From Snodgrassella alvi (GTDB lineage: Bacteria > Pseudomonadota > Gammaproteobacteria > Burkholderiales > Neisseriaceae), in the NCBI RefSeq assembly GCF_040741455.2, contig NZ_CP160328.2:2049701-2113700 (forward strand): 64,000 bases of DNA, read 5' to 3'. The number at the start of each line of letters is the position of its first letter. The first letter of the stretch is position 1. A program made the position numbers and the translations under genes. Below the pieces are notes generated by a model, which had not been told where the DNA came from, searched no databases, and saw nothing but the letters and a program-made list of their open reading frames with translations. Positions 25,082 to 33,900 of this stretch are shown piece by piece.

Positions 25082-26011
25082 ATGTCTAATCTCGGTGCAG
25101 GTATCTGTTTATTGCTGTTGTGGTTTTTACCTTTGCTCTTCGGTGCTGGTGGTGTGTTGCTGGATATTATACTGATTATCCTGATTTTGTTTTATTTATT
25201 TGCTGCCCACATAGTAGATGATGGTACTGAAGATTCCATTGCAACCGATAAAAATCTCTATGTAGCGGTAATGTTTGAAGTGGCCGGCCAGATATGTGCG
25301 TCTAAGGGACATGTCACAGATGAAGACCGTTCATCTGTTTATGCCTTGATTAAAAAGTTGCAGCTCAATGACGAATTGGCCGTTCTGGCGCGCTATGGTT
25401 TTAACATGGGGCAACTGAAAAACTATCCGCTTAGAGCTCGGCTGGGGCAGTTGTACCGTACCTACCGAAATGAAAAACGCGCGTTGATGTTGTTTTGTAA
25501 ACACATGCTTGAGCTGGCGCTGATTGATGGCAGGCTGCACAATAATGAACGGCGTATCTTAAATATCATTGCTGATGAGTTTCATATTCCTTACTCGCAG
25601 ATGCTGATTTTTGCCAGCCAAACTGTGCATGGGCAAGAGAGTGAATATAAGCGTTACTGGCAAACTAATGAGCAATGGAAGCATCAGCGTCAGAGTAAGC
25701 GCCAGAAGGAACGACAGCAGCAATCGCGGCAGCAACAACAGCAGTACCGGCAACAGCAGCAGAGCAGTCGTCAACAGCATCAGACTGTTGAAGAACCGCT
25801 GGGCGGCGATCCGTATCAGGTGCTGGGTATCAATCCCCAAGCCAGTGTGCATGAAATCAAACAGGCTTACCGCCGCCTGATGAATAAATATCATCCGGAT
25901 AAACTAGTAAAACAAAAATTGTCTGCAAAAGAAATGCAGCGGGCTACCGAGCATACTCAACGTATACAAGCTGCTTATGCTTACGTGAAACAGTTGCGTG
26001 GTTTTGTTTAG
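25082..26011 (+). CDS. djlA: DjlA-type membrane-anchored DnaJ co-chaperone (TerB plus J domain)
   Basis: 309 residues. A hydrophobic N-terminus (about 7-42) anchors it in the inner membrane. A TerB-like helical domain at about 60-185 (FEVAGQICASKGHVTDEDRS, then LALIDGRLHNNERRIL) is followed by a Gln/Arg-rich linker at about 190-238 and a C-terminal J domain at 243-306 with HPD at 271-273 (DPYQVLGINPQASVHEIKQA). This is the DjlA order: a J domain facing the cytoplasm that stimulates DnaK at the membrane. E. coli DjlA affects Rcs envelope-stress signalling. Placing it between two TPM genes and near lemA is unusual and suggests a shared envelope-maintenance function. Confidence 0.88.
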   Translation: MSNLGAGICLLLLWFLPLLFGAGGVLLDIILIILILFYLFAAHIVDDGTEDSIATDKNLYVAVMFEVAGQICASKGHVTDEDRSSVYALIKKLQLNDELAVLARYGFNMGQLKNYPLRARLGQLYRTYRNEKRALMLFCKHMLELALIDGRLHNNERRILNIIADEFHIPYSQMLIFASQTVHGQESEYKRYWQTNEQWKHQRQSKRQKERQQQSRQQQQQYRQQQQSSRQQHQTVEEPLGGDPYQVLGINPQASVHEIKQAYRRLMNKYHPDKLVKQKLSAKEMQRATEHTQRIQAAYAYVKQLRGFV

Positions 26012-26451
26012 CTTAAATGATGCTTTGCTTTTGTGTATTGATGTTGAATAGCTAATCTCTTATTTGGAATTCCGAGATAAAGTGTCAGATAGGTTGTTGG
26101 AAGCAAGAAATTTCTGATTTCGGAGTGGTTTTTTTCTAAGATGGCAACACCTATGAAAATTCATTTCTCAGCAGTGTAGTCCTGCCGGATCTTTGCTCTG
26201 AAGATACTGTGGATATTTTTTAAAAATATTTTGTATGGGCTGGTACCTGATTTTTAACGTGCTGAAAGAGGTAATAAGCTTGATTATATAAAAGCATTCA
26301 GCCGGTTCAGGGTAGACAGTTGAGCGTATTTCTCTGTCTTCGGTGTAGAAATAAATATTTCTCAGATTTTGATTTTCCCTATCTCTGCGTCCACGAAATC
26401 AGCTTGAAGTGCTACCATACTGATTCTGAAACTGCGAAAAGAGCGGACAGG
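26012..26451. other. Non-coding stretch between djlA and the second TPM gene
   Basis: 440 bp. An open frame runs in from 26320 (TTG) in phase with the TPM gene, but its sequence does not resemble the family. No terminator was found, so the TPM gene may be read from the djlA transcript. Confidence 0.35.
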
Positions 26452-26973
26452 ATGCGCACGGATAAACTGAGTATGCGAATGTTGCCCCGATTATGGCGTC
26501 ACTGGACCCATCCGCGCCAGCGGGTGAGTAAGTATTTTCCTGAAGAAGTGCTGCAACAATTGACCACACACATTGCCAATTCTGAACAGCGCCATACCGG
26601 ACAATTACGCTTTGTGATTGAATCGCGTATCAATACGGCCAGTTTGTGTCACCATACAACGCCTCGACAGCGTGCGCAGTATTGGTTCAACAATTTGGGT
26701 ATTTGGGATACTTCTGCACGTTGTGGCGTTCTGGTGTATGTCCTGTTTGCAGACCGCGCTGTAGAAATTATCGCCGATCGTGGAATAGATGCCTGTGTTA
26801 GTGCTGCGCAATGGCAGGAAATATGCACGCACATACTTACGGCTTTTCATCAGCAGAATTATGTGGATGGTTTAAGCCGCGGACTGGAAGAACTAACAGA
26901 TTTGCTGGTGCAGTATTTCCCGCGTACTCAGGCTGGAAGAAACGAACTGGCCGATGATGTGATTTTGCGTTGA
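26452..26973 (+). CDS. Second, soluble TPM-domain protein
   Basis: 173 residues from ATG 26452 (MRTDKLSMRMLPRLWRHWTH); GCGGACAGG precedes it, a weak site. TPM fold without signal peptide or membrane segment: QRVSKYFPEEVLQQLTTHI, then HTGQLRFVIESRINTA, then ARCGVLVYVLFADRAVEIIA and DRGIDACVSAAQWQEIC. This shorter, basic-N-terminus type of TPM protein usually follows lemA and the long TPM gene in proteobacteria, forming a three-gene set. Here djlA is placed between the two TPM genes. Cytoplasmic or peripheral to the membrane; the basic amphipathic N-terminus could bind lipid. Function unknown. Confidence 0.82.
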   Translation: MRTDKLSMRMLPRLWRHWTHPRQRVSKYFPEEVLQQLTTHIANSEQRHTGQLRFVIESRINTASLCHHTTPRQRAQYWFNNLGIWDTSARCGVLVYVLFADRAVEIIADRGIDACVSAAQWQEICTHILTAFHQQNYVDGLSRGLEELTDLLVQYFPRTQAGRNELADDVILR

Positions 26974-27197
26974 TACTTGCAGAATAACATGGGGGTTGAG
27001 TATCTGTAAGTATCCGCAGATTATATGCTATCCGGCTGGTTAGTTCTGTGCGAAAAGCAATTTCATCTCCGGAAGTGATCAGCGGCATTAGAAACGATAT
27101 TTTTATCCAATATTGCCACAATAGAAAAAACGCAATAATGGTAATTATTGATATTTATTATCAATAAACTTCTCTGAATTGATATAAATAATTTTTT
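26974..27197. other. AT-rich stretch downstream of the second TPM gene
   Basis: No gene seen. Towards the right it becomes very AT-rich, leading into the promoter of the small-RNA candidate. Confidence 0.35.
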
Positions 27198-27225
27198 TTG
27201 AATAAAATTTCAATGAAAATATAAT
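27198..27225 (+). promoter_or_regulatory. Sigma70-type promoter of the small-RNA candidate
   Basis: TTGAAT (27198-27203) and TATAAT (27220-27225) separated by 16 bp, predicting a start near 27232. No protein-coding gene follows on this strand until the formate dehydrogenase more than 3 kb away. Confidence 0.5.
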
Positions 27226-27231
27226 TTACAG

Positions 27232-27377
27232 ATAGGTTGGGTTTACAATAAGTTGCGGCTTTAAATGACAGATTGAAACAAAGAGCGCATGTATGGCCGC
27301 TGATAGCCTGTCTATCAGGCGTCACAACAGCCAGAATAAACTCATTGCTAAAATGGTTATTCTGGCTTCATTTTATT
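27232..27377 (+). ncRNA. Candidate intergenic small RNA (about 145 nt)
   Basis: Starts after a good sigma70-like promoter and ends in a strong hairpin: AGCCAGAATAA (27329-27339) pairs perfectly with TTATTCTGGCT (27357-27367), followed by TCATTTTATTC. A second, smaller hairpin (CTGATAG / CTATCAG, about 27300-27317) lies before it. The interval has no reading frame of useful size. It lies between the second TPM gene and the end of modE (opposite strand), so it could alternatively be only a distant terminator. No RNA family recognised. Confidence 0.45.
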
Positions 27378-27411
27378 CATGATTACTTTGTGGTTTGAAT
27401 CTAAAAAATGT

Positions 27412-28206
27412 TTAGCGTAAGCGTCCGAGAATAATGCTTGGCGCTTTAATTAGCAGCATGATTTCATCGCCGCTTTCCAATTGCATCGTTTCAGCACTGT
27501 GCCGAGTAATACTGGCAGACAAGCTCAGCTCAGCACCTAAATCTACGGTCACAACACTATTCACGGCACCGGTGTCTATCCGGCGTATGCGACCGCGAAT
27601 TTGATTGCGAGCAGAAAGATTAAAATTGGGGGTAGGGCGAGCCAGTATGATGGCAGAGGCTTGAATCAGTGCCAGCGCATCTACACCCTCTGTAAGCTCC
27701 ATTTGTTCACAGCTGTGGCGTGTGAGTATGGCCACCAGTTCCTGTCCGCTGCTCAAGCGTAAATGAACTTCATGATTCACTTTGCCTTCTATAACTCGGC
27801 TTACTGTTCCAGCTAGCTGATTGTCGGCACTTAAGTCCAAATTCATTCTTTGCCACAGGCCATAATGGCTATGGTCAGACTCGTTGTGCAGTTGCTGCAT
27901 CAACTGTTGATGGCGTTGTTGCATGGTGTGGTAATACTGGAGGAAAGCCGCACCATAGGTAGTTAAAGCGCTTTTACCGCCGCCCTGTCCACCAGTTTGG
28001 CGTACCACCAACGGCTGCGGTGCCAGATTATTTAGCGCGTCAATCGCATCCCAAGCCGCTTTATAACTCATTGGTACTGCTTTGGCTGCCTGAGTAATGG
28101 AACCGAAACGCTGAATGTTTTCGAGCAAGATTATACGTTTGCTGTTTCCCATTCGTTGGCCGTTTATAGTGGGAATCAGCTCGGTATCCAGATTGAATTC
28201 ATGCAT
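27412..28206 (-). CDS. modE: Molybdate-responsive transcriptional regulator ModE
   Basis: About 264 residues from ATG 28206, which overlaps the modC stop in ATGCATGA, suggesting translational coupling; ATG 28218 is an alternative. The N-terminal winged helix (GNSKRIILLENIQRFGSITQ, then AAWDAIDALNNLAPQPLVVR, and the ModE hallmark TGGQGGGKSALT) is followed by two Mop molybdate-binding repeats (RVIEGKVNHEVHLRLSSGQE and RRIDTGAVNSVVTVDL regions, each ending in SAIILAR- or PSIILGR-like strands). With molybdate bound, ModE dimers repress mod genes and activate Mo-enzyme genes. It is the last gene of modABC-modE. A matching operator lies 73 bp upstream of modA. Confidence 0.92.
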   Translation of the reverse strand: MHEFNLDTELIPTINGQRMGNSKRIILLENIQRFGSITQAAKAVPMSYKAAWDAIDALNNLAPQPLVVRQTGGQGGGKSALTTYGAAFLQYYHTMQQRHQQLMQQLHNESDHSHYGLWQRMNLDLSADNQLAGTVSRVIEGKVNHEVHLRLSSGQELVAILTRHSCEQMELTEGVDALALIQASAIILARPTPNFNLSARNQIRGRIRRIDTGAVNSVVTVDLGAELSLSASITRHSAETMQLESGDEIMLLIKAPSIILGRLR

Positions 28207-28888
28207 GTCTATGGTCATTAGGAGCAGAATGTAGGCGACCATTATCCATGTGCCAAATAGCAGCGTCAAAAGCAGCGGCATCTGCCGGATCATGGGTAAT
28301 CAGAAGCATGGGTAAATTTAGCTTCTGCTGCCACGCCGCCAGTTCAGTGCGCATTTGTGCGCGCAATTGGGTATCCAAGGCAGAAAATGGTTCATCCAGC
28401 AAAATAGCATGCGGCCGCGCAATCAGTGCACGTGCCAGCGCAACACGCTGACGCTGGCCGCCTGATAAATGTGCCGGATACTGTTCTGCAACCATATCAA
28501 GCTGCATGGCGTTGAGCCAGTGTTCAACTTCTGCCTGCCGGCTGCGCTTGCGCGGATTGAACAAACCATGCCGGATGCCGCAGGCGATGTTTTGGCGCAC
28601 ATTCAGATGAGGAAAAAGCGCATAATCCTGAAAAACATAAGCCAATCTGCGTTCTTGCGGACACAGATTGAGTTGCTGCTCACTTTGATAAAGCGTTTTT
28701 CCGTTAACAATAATATACCCCTGCTCAGGCGTCAGCAAGCCGGCAATGGCTTTGAGCATCAGGCTTTTGCCACTACCCGAAGCCCCCATTATTATGGTAC
28801 GTGGTGCCTGAGTGTGTAAGTTGATATTTAGAGTAAACTGGCTGCCATCGGCACGATGAATGCTTTTCTGGAAATTGATATCTAACAT
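28199..28888 (-). CDS. modC: Molybdate ABC transporter ATPase ModC (short form)
   Basis: About 229 residues from ATG 28888 (MLDINFQKSIHRADGSQFTL); the frame is open further upstream but overlaps modB there. Walker A MGASGSGKSLMLKAIAGLL, Q-loop YVFQDYALFPHLNV, signature HLSGGQRQRVALARAL, Walker B ILLDEPFSALD and the switch His in LLITHDPADA are all present. Canonical ModC (about 350 residues) carries a C-terminal Mop/TOBE domain; this protein ends right after the ATPase domain, so molybdate feedback on the transporter through that domain is missing. It couples ATP hydrolysis to molybdate import with ModB at the inner membrane. Part of modA-modB-modC-modE. No clear ribosome-binding site at this start. 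Confidence 0.88.
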   Translation of the reverse strand: MLDINFQKSIHRADGSQFTLNINLHTQAPRTIIMGASGSGKSLMLKAIAGLLTPEQGYIIVNGKTLYQSEQQLNLCPQERRLAYVFQDYALFPHLNVRQNIACGIRHGLFNPRKRSRQAEVEHWLNAMQLDMVAEQYPAHLSGGQRQRVALARALIARPHAILLDEPFSALDTQLRAQMRTELAAWQQKLNLPMLLITHDPADAAAFDAAIWHMDNGRLHSAPNDHRHA

Positions 28889-28944
28889 AGCGTCATTGGA
28901 GTGAATCAAATATGACCAAGGCGGCTTCTTATAGGAACATAGCT

Positions 28945-29625
28945 TTATCTGAGATTTGCTACTGGCACTTTGCCAGACAGCAGTCTGCTGGTTAACAACA
29001 ATATCAGAATACATACCACCGATATAATCAGCACCAGCGTATTAGCGAGTTGATCATCACCAGCCTGTACTGCTTCATAAACCGCAATCGACAAGGTTTG
29101 CGTCTGTCCAGGAATGCTGCCTGCTACCATCAGCGTAGCGCCAAATTCTCCCATGCTGCGCGCAAAAGCGAGTAATACGCCGGCCAGAATACCGCGCCAA
29201 GCCAGCGGGAGAGTAATGCGCAGAAAAACGCCGACATTACTGATGCCTAATACACGACCCGCTTGCTCCAGCTGCGGGTCCAGACTATCGAAGGCAGCAC
29301 GTGCCGGTTTAAAAACCAGCGGAAACGAAACCACCGTAGCAGCTACTACTGCGCCTTGCCACGTAAAAATCAGATTGATGTTTAAATATTGCTGTAAGAA
29401 TTGGCCGATAAAACCATTTTTACCCAGTACGACCAATAAATAATAGCCGAGCACCGTTGGCGGCATCACCATTGGCAGAGTGAGAAGGGTATCCAGCAAC
29501 TCCCGTCCCCACAGCGCTTTGCGTGCAAACAGATAGCCGATACCTACACCAAGAATCAGATTGAAAACTGTAGCCCACAGAGCAATTTTAAGCGACAGGG
29601 CAAGAGCAATCCACGCCGCAGCCAT
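28945..29625 (-). CDS. modB: Molybdate ABC transporter permease ModB
   Basis: 226 residues (E. coli 229) with five hydrophobic segments (about 4-34, 43-68, 84-103, 137-158 and 193-213). The EAA loop typical of binding-protein-dependent permeases is at about 120-155 (LEQAGRVLGISNVGVFLRIT), and the family sequence ARSMGEFGATLMVAGSIPG is clear. It forms the homodimeric channel for molybdate and tungstate in the inner membrane with ModC, fed by ModA. AGGAGAG lies directly upstream of the ATG on the minus strand. It sits 51 bp after modA and 56 bp before modC. Confidence 0.94.
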   Translation of the reverse strand: MAAAWIALALSLKIALWATVFNLILGVGIGYLFARKALWGRELLDTLLTLPMVMPPTVLGYYLLVVLGKNGFIGQFLQQYLNINLIFTWQGAVVAATVVSFPLVFKPARAAFDSLDPQLEQAGRVLGISNVGVFLRITLPLAWRGILAGVLLAFARSMGEFGATLMVAGSIPGQTQTLSIAVYEAVQAGDDQLANTLVLIISVVCILILLLTSRLLSGKVPVANLR

Positions 29626-29676
29626 TCTCTCTCCTTGCAGGAAGATTTATCCGCTTATGATAAAAGCATTATTTAT

Positions 29677-30444
29677 TTAGCGCACACTCTGGAAACCATA
29701 GCGTTTTAGGATCTGTTGCCCTTTGGCCGAGCGAACGAATCCAATAAAACGGTTGGCTGCAGCCGGCTCTTTACTATTTATTGTGCGGGCAATCGGATAG
29801 CTGATTGCTTTAGTGGTGGGAATAGTAGCTGCTACTTGTACTTTGTCCGGCATGATAGCCGCATCCGTGCCGAAAACAAAACCGGCCTCTGTTGACTGAT
29901 TGGCTACATAGTCCAGCGCCTGCCGCACATTATTCACATTAACAATTTTCGGCTGTACCTTACTCCAGACTTTTGCCTGCTCCATCGCAGCCTGTGCATA
30001 ACGGCCAGCTGGCGTATAAGCCGGATTGCCCAGTGCAATATGGTGGATACTAGCCTGTTGCAAGTCTTTCATATTGCGTATGTTTAAATTGCTGTTTTTA
30101 GGAGTAATCAGTACCAGAGTATTATTTACAAAATTAACTCGGTCTGCTGCCCGCACCAGATTTTTGGCCTGTGCCTGATCCATAGTCTGCTGATCTGCCG
30201 ATGCAAATACATCTACCGGAGCACCATTCTGAATTTGTTGCAGCAATGAACCTGACGCGCCAAAATTTAGTCGCACCTTATCTTGTGGATATTGTTGTTG
30301 GTATGCTTTAGCAATGTCATTAAATGCATTGGTCAGACTGGCGGCAGCGGAAACGGTGAGGTCGGCAGCCAAAGAAGTGGTGCTCAGTACGCACATACCA
30401 GCAGTAGTTATCAAAGTGCTAAGACGGGCAGAAAGAGAGCGCAT
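29677..30444 (-). CDS. modA: Molybdate-binding periplasmic protein ModA
   Basis: 255 residues (E. coli 257). Sec signal peptide with cleavage near SLAAD (about 27). The mature protein starts LTVSAAASLTNAFNDIAKAY; the Ser residues here and in FGASGSLLQQIQNGAPVDVF form the oxyanion-binding pocket; YTPAGRYAQAAM and TEAGFVFGTDA complete the family pattern. It captures molybdate in the periplasm for ModBC. It is the first gene of modABC-modE; a ModE-type operator lies 73 bp before its start codon, so the operon is predicted to be repressed when molybdate is plentiful. Confidence 0.95.
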   Translation of the reverse strand: MRSLSARLSTLITTAGMCVLSTTSLAADLTVSAAASLTNAFNDIAKAYQQQYPQDKVRLNFGASGSLLQQIQNGAPVDVFASADQQTMDQAQAKNLVRAADRVNFVNNTLVLITPKNSNLNIRNMKDLQQASIHHIALGNPAYTPAGRYAQAAMEQAKVWSKVQPKIVNVNNVRQALDYVANQSTEAGFVFGTDAAIMPDKVQVAATIPTTKAISYPIARTINSKEPAAANRFIGFVRSAKGQQILKRYGFQSVR

Positions 30445-30516
30445 AAATTATCCTTAATCAAAGAGAACTAATATTCCAGCAGGGTTAAAAATTATCTGAT
30501 TATAAAGTAAAACTGT

Positions 30517-30544
30517 TTCGAAATATACCTGACTATATAACGAA
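30517..30544 (-). promoter_or_regulatory. ModE operator upstream of modA
   Basis: Half-sites TTCGAAATATA (30517-30527) and TATATAACGAA (30534-30544) separated by 6 bp. The ModE consensus as I recall it is ATCGnTATATA-N6-TATATAACGAT: the right half matches 10 of 11 positions and the left half all but two, with exact spacing. It lies 73 bp upstream of modA, where ModE-molybdate repression would be expected. Confidence 0.8.
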
Positions 30545-30915
30545 TACTAAATTGCAGGCTGGCTATGCTTCACAGCTGGAATACAAAAAAATTAGATGAT
30601 TAATGAGTTTAAAGACAAAATATTAATAATTAAGAGAAATAATTAATTAGCGTAATAATCTTGCAATATTTTTTCAATTAATAATTGTATTGTTTAAATT
30701 AAAACAATCTTAGCAATACGTAAATAAATAATTTAAATGAAAATTATAATTATTTATTCAAATTAAAAAAAACAGATAAAACCACATAATAGTTTAAATA
30801 AGGTATTATAATGGCGTTAAATGTTAGAAATTATAAATTTCTCTCTTATCACAAGCAGGACAGCATTCAGTTTCACTGCAAGATATAAAAAAAATTTAAT
30901 TAGGAACCAACACAC
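30545..30915. other. AT-rich divergent region between modA and fdnG
   Basis: Holds the formate dehydrogenase promoter. Palindromes seen: CAATTAATAATTG (30675-30687), ATTGTTT/AAACAAT around 30690-30708, and AGAAATT/AATTTCT (30826-30842). A TATAAT at 30807-30812 has no good -35, which would fit an activator-dependent promoter. No FNR-type TTGAT-N4-ATCAA site was seen. Confidence 0.4.
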
Positions 30916-33900
30916 ATGAACCTGACAAGACGCCAGTTTTTCAAGGTTACCGCAGCTGGTGCCGGCGCGACAGGATTAGCGGTAATGGGCATGGCACCGG
31001 CCACAGCCTTTGCCGAAGTCCGTCAATATAAACTTTTACGCGCAACCGAAACACGCAATAACTGTACTTACTGCTCCGTAGGCTGTGGTACGCTGTTGTA
31101 CAGTCTGGGGGACGGAGCAAAAAACGCTAAAAAGAAAATATTTCATATAGAGGGCGATCCGGATCATCCAGTCAGCCGCGGTAGTCTTTGTCCTAAAGGC
31201 GCTTCCCTGATAGATTTTGTTAACAGTCCCAATCGGGTTTTGCATCCGCAAGTGCGTGAAGCAGGAACCAACGAATGGAAAGACATTAGCTGGGATGAAG
31301 CACTGGACCGCATCGCCCGCCTGATTAAAGACGAGCGTGATGCCAACCTGATTGCAAAAAATGCTGACGGCGTCACTGTAAACCGGCTAGAAACAATTGG
31401 TATGCTGTGTGCTTCAGCTAGCTCCAATGAAACCGGTATTCTGACCCAGAAATTCATGCGCTCGCTCGGGCTGGTAGGCACAGATTCTCAGGCACGTGTT
31501 TGTCATGGTCCTACTGTATCCGCACTGGCTGCTACATTTGGCCGCGGTGCGATGACCAATACTTGGACTGATATCCAGAATGCAGATTTTATTCTGGTAA
31601 TGGGTGGCAATGCTGCCGAAGCGCATCCTGTTGGTTTCAAATGGGTAATCGAAGCTAAAAAACAAAAAGGCACCAAGCTTATCGTTTGTGACCCGCGTTT
31701 CAACCGTACCGCATCCGTAGCCGACCATTATCTGCCGATACGCTCCGGTACGGATATTGCTTTCTTGGGCGCAGTAATCAACTGGCTGATTAAGAATGAT
31801 AAAGTGCAATGGGAATATGTTAAAAACTATACCAATGCTGCTTTTATTCTTGCTGATGATTATGGTTTTAACGAAGGACTATTTTCCGGTCATGCTGATT
31901 ACACCAGTGCAGATGGACGTCCGACACCCGAAGCAGCGCCGAAAGGAGCCAAGGGCGGCGCTGTCTACAATAATGCTAGCTGGACTTATGAGCTGGACGA
32001 AAACGGCTTTGCCAAAACCGACCCAACCTTAGAAAACCCGCGTTGTGTGTGGCAGGTCATGAAACGCCATTATGCCCAATACACACCGGAAATGATGCAC
32101 AAAATTACTGGCACACCAATAGAAGACTTTTTACTGGTTTGTCAGGCTCTGGGTGCCACTTCAGCTAAAAATAAAGCCGGTACGATTTTATATGCATTAG
32201 GCTGGACGCAGCATACCTATGGTTCGCAGAATATCCGTACCATGGCCATGATTCAGCTCATTCTTGGCAATATCGGTATGCCCGGTGGCGGTGTGAATGC
32301 TTTGCGCGGCCACTCCAATATTCAGGGACTGTCAGACCTTGGCTTGCTTTCCACCAGCTTGCCGGGCTATCTTAGTCTGCCAAATGAAAAGAAAAATCCT
32401 ACTTTTGAAGACTATCTGAGCGTACAGACACCGAAAGCAATGCGCCCGGGGCAGCTCAATTACTGGGGCAATACGCCCAAATTCATGGTCAGCCTGCTCA
32501 AATGGTTTTTCGGTGACAAAGCCACCAAAGAAAACAATTGGGGCTACGATTGGCTACCGAAGTGGGACAAAATGTACGATGTCCTCCAAATGGCGGAAAT
32601 GATGTACCAGGGGCAGATGCATGGTTTGCTGGTGCAAGGATTCAACGCCATGGGTTCTTTCCCAGATTCCAATCGTATCGTTGAAGCCTTCTCCCGCCTC
32701 AAATGGATGGTGGTGATGGATCCACTGAATACGGAAACAGCCACCTTCTGGGAAAATCACGGCGATGCGCATAATGTAGATTCCAGCTCCATTCTCACCA
32801 CAGTATTCCGTCTGCCGGTACCGTGTTTTGCCGAAGAAAACGGCTCTATTGTTAATTCTTCACGCTGGTTGCAATGGCACTATGCCGGCGCAGAAGCACC
32901 GGAAGATGCTAGAGCTGATTTGGAAATTTTGGCCGAGTTACATCTGCGTATCAAAGCTTTGTATGAAAAAGAAGGCGGAAAAGTTCCCGAGCCGATTATC
33001 AATCTGAGCTGGCCGTACAAAGTAGCGCATTCGCCCACACCGGAAGAAATGGCACAGGAATCCAATGGCTGGGCGTTGGCCGATATCAAAGACGAACAAG
33101 GCAATATTATTGTGCCCAAAGGTGGGCAGCTAGATAGTTTTGCTCAATTACGCGATGATGGCAGCACCGCCTGTGCCTGCTGGATTTTTGCCGGCTCATG
33201 GACCAAAAACGGAAACCAGATGGCTCGGCGAGACAATAGTAATGCCGGTTTGGGCAATACCCCCGGCTGGGCATGGGCGTGGCCGGCCAACCGCCGCATC
33301 CTGTATAACCGTGCTTCCTGCGACCCATCTGGCCGGGCGTGGGATCCCGAACGTAAACTGATTCACTGGGATGGCAGCAAATGGGTTGGTGCTGATGTAG
33401 CTGATTACAAAGCTGATCAGGCGCCGGATACGGATATGAATCCGTTTATCATGAATGAAGAAGGTGTAGGCCGTCTGTTTTGTACTCAAAAATTGGTGGA
33501 TGGTCCATTCCCGACATTCTACGAACCCACGGAATCGCCAGTAGGTAAAAATTTACTGTATCCGAAAGTTCTCAATACTCCCGCTGTACGCCTGTTTGAC
33601 AGCGTAAAAGAACGCATCGGAAACAAAGACGAGTTCCCATGTGTCGGTACCACCTATCGCCTTACTGAGCATTTCCAGTTTTGGACCAAGTCTGTGAAAT
33701 TGCTGATGATTGCTCAGCCAGAACAGTTTGTGGAAATCAGCGAAGAGCTGGCAGCACAAAAGAAAATTGCCAAAGGTGATACCGTTAAAATCAGTACTAA
33801 ACGCGGCTGGGTAGAAGCCAAAGCCGTTGTAACCAAACGTTTGCGCCCTCTGGACATCAACGGCCAGACCGTGCATCAGATTGGTATTCCCCTGCATGGT

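Noticed and set aside
30545-30915. FNR-type site upstream of the formate dehydrogenase operon
   Set aside because: No TTGAT-N4-ATCAA pattern found; the palindromes present do not match a regulator I know.
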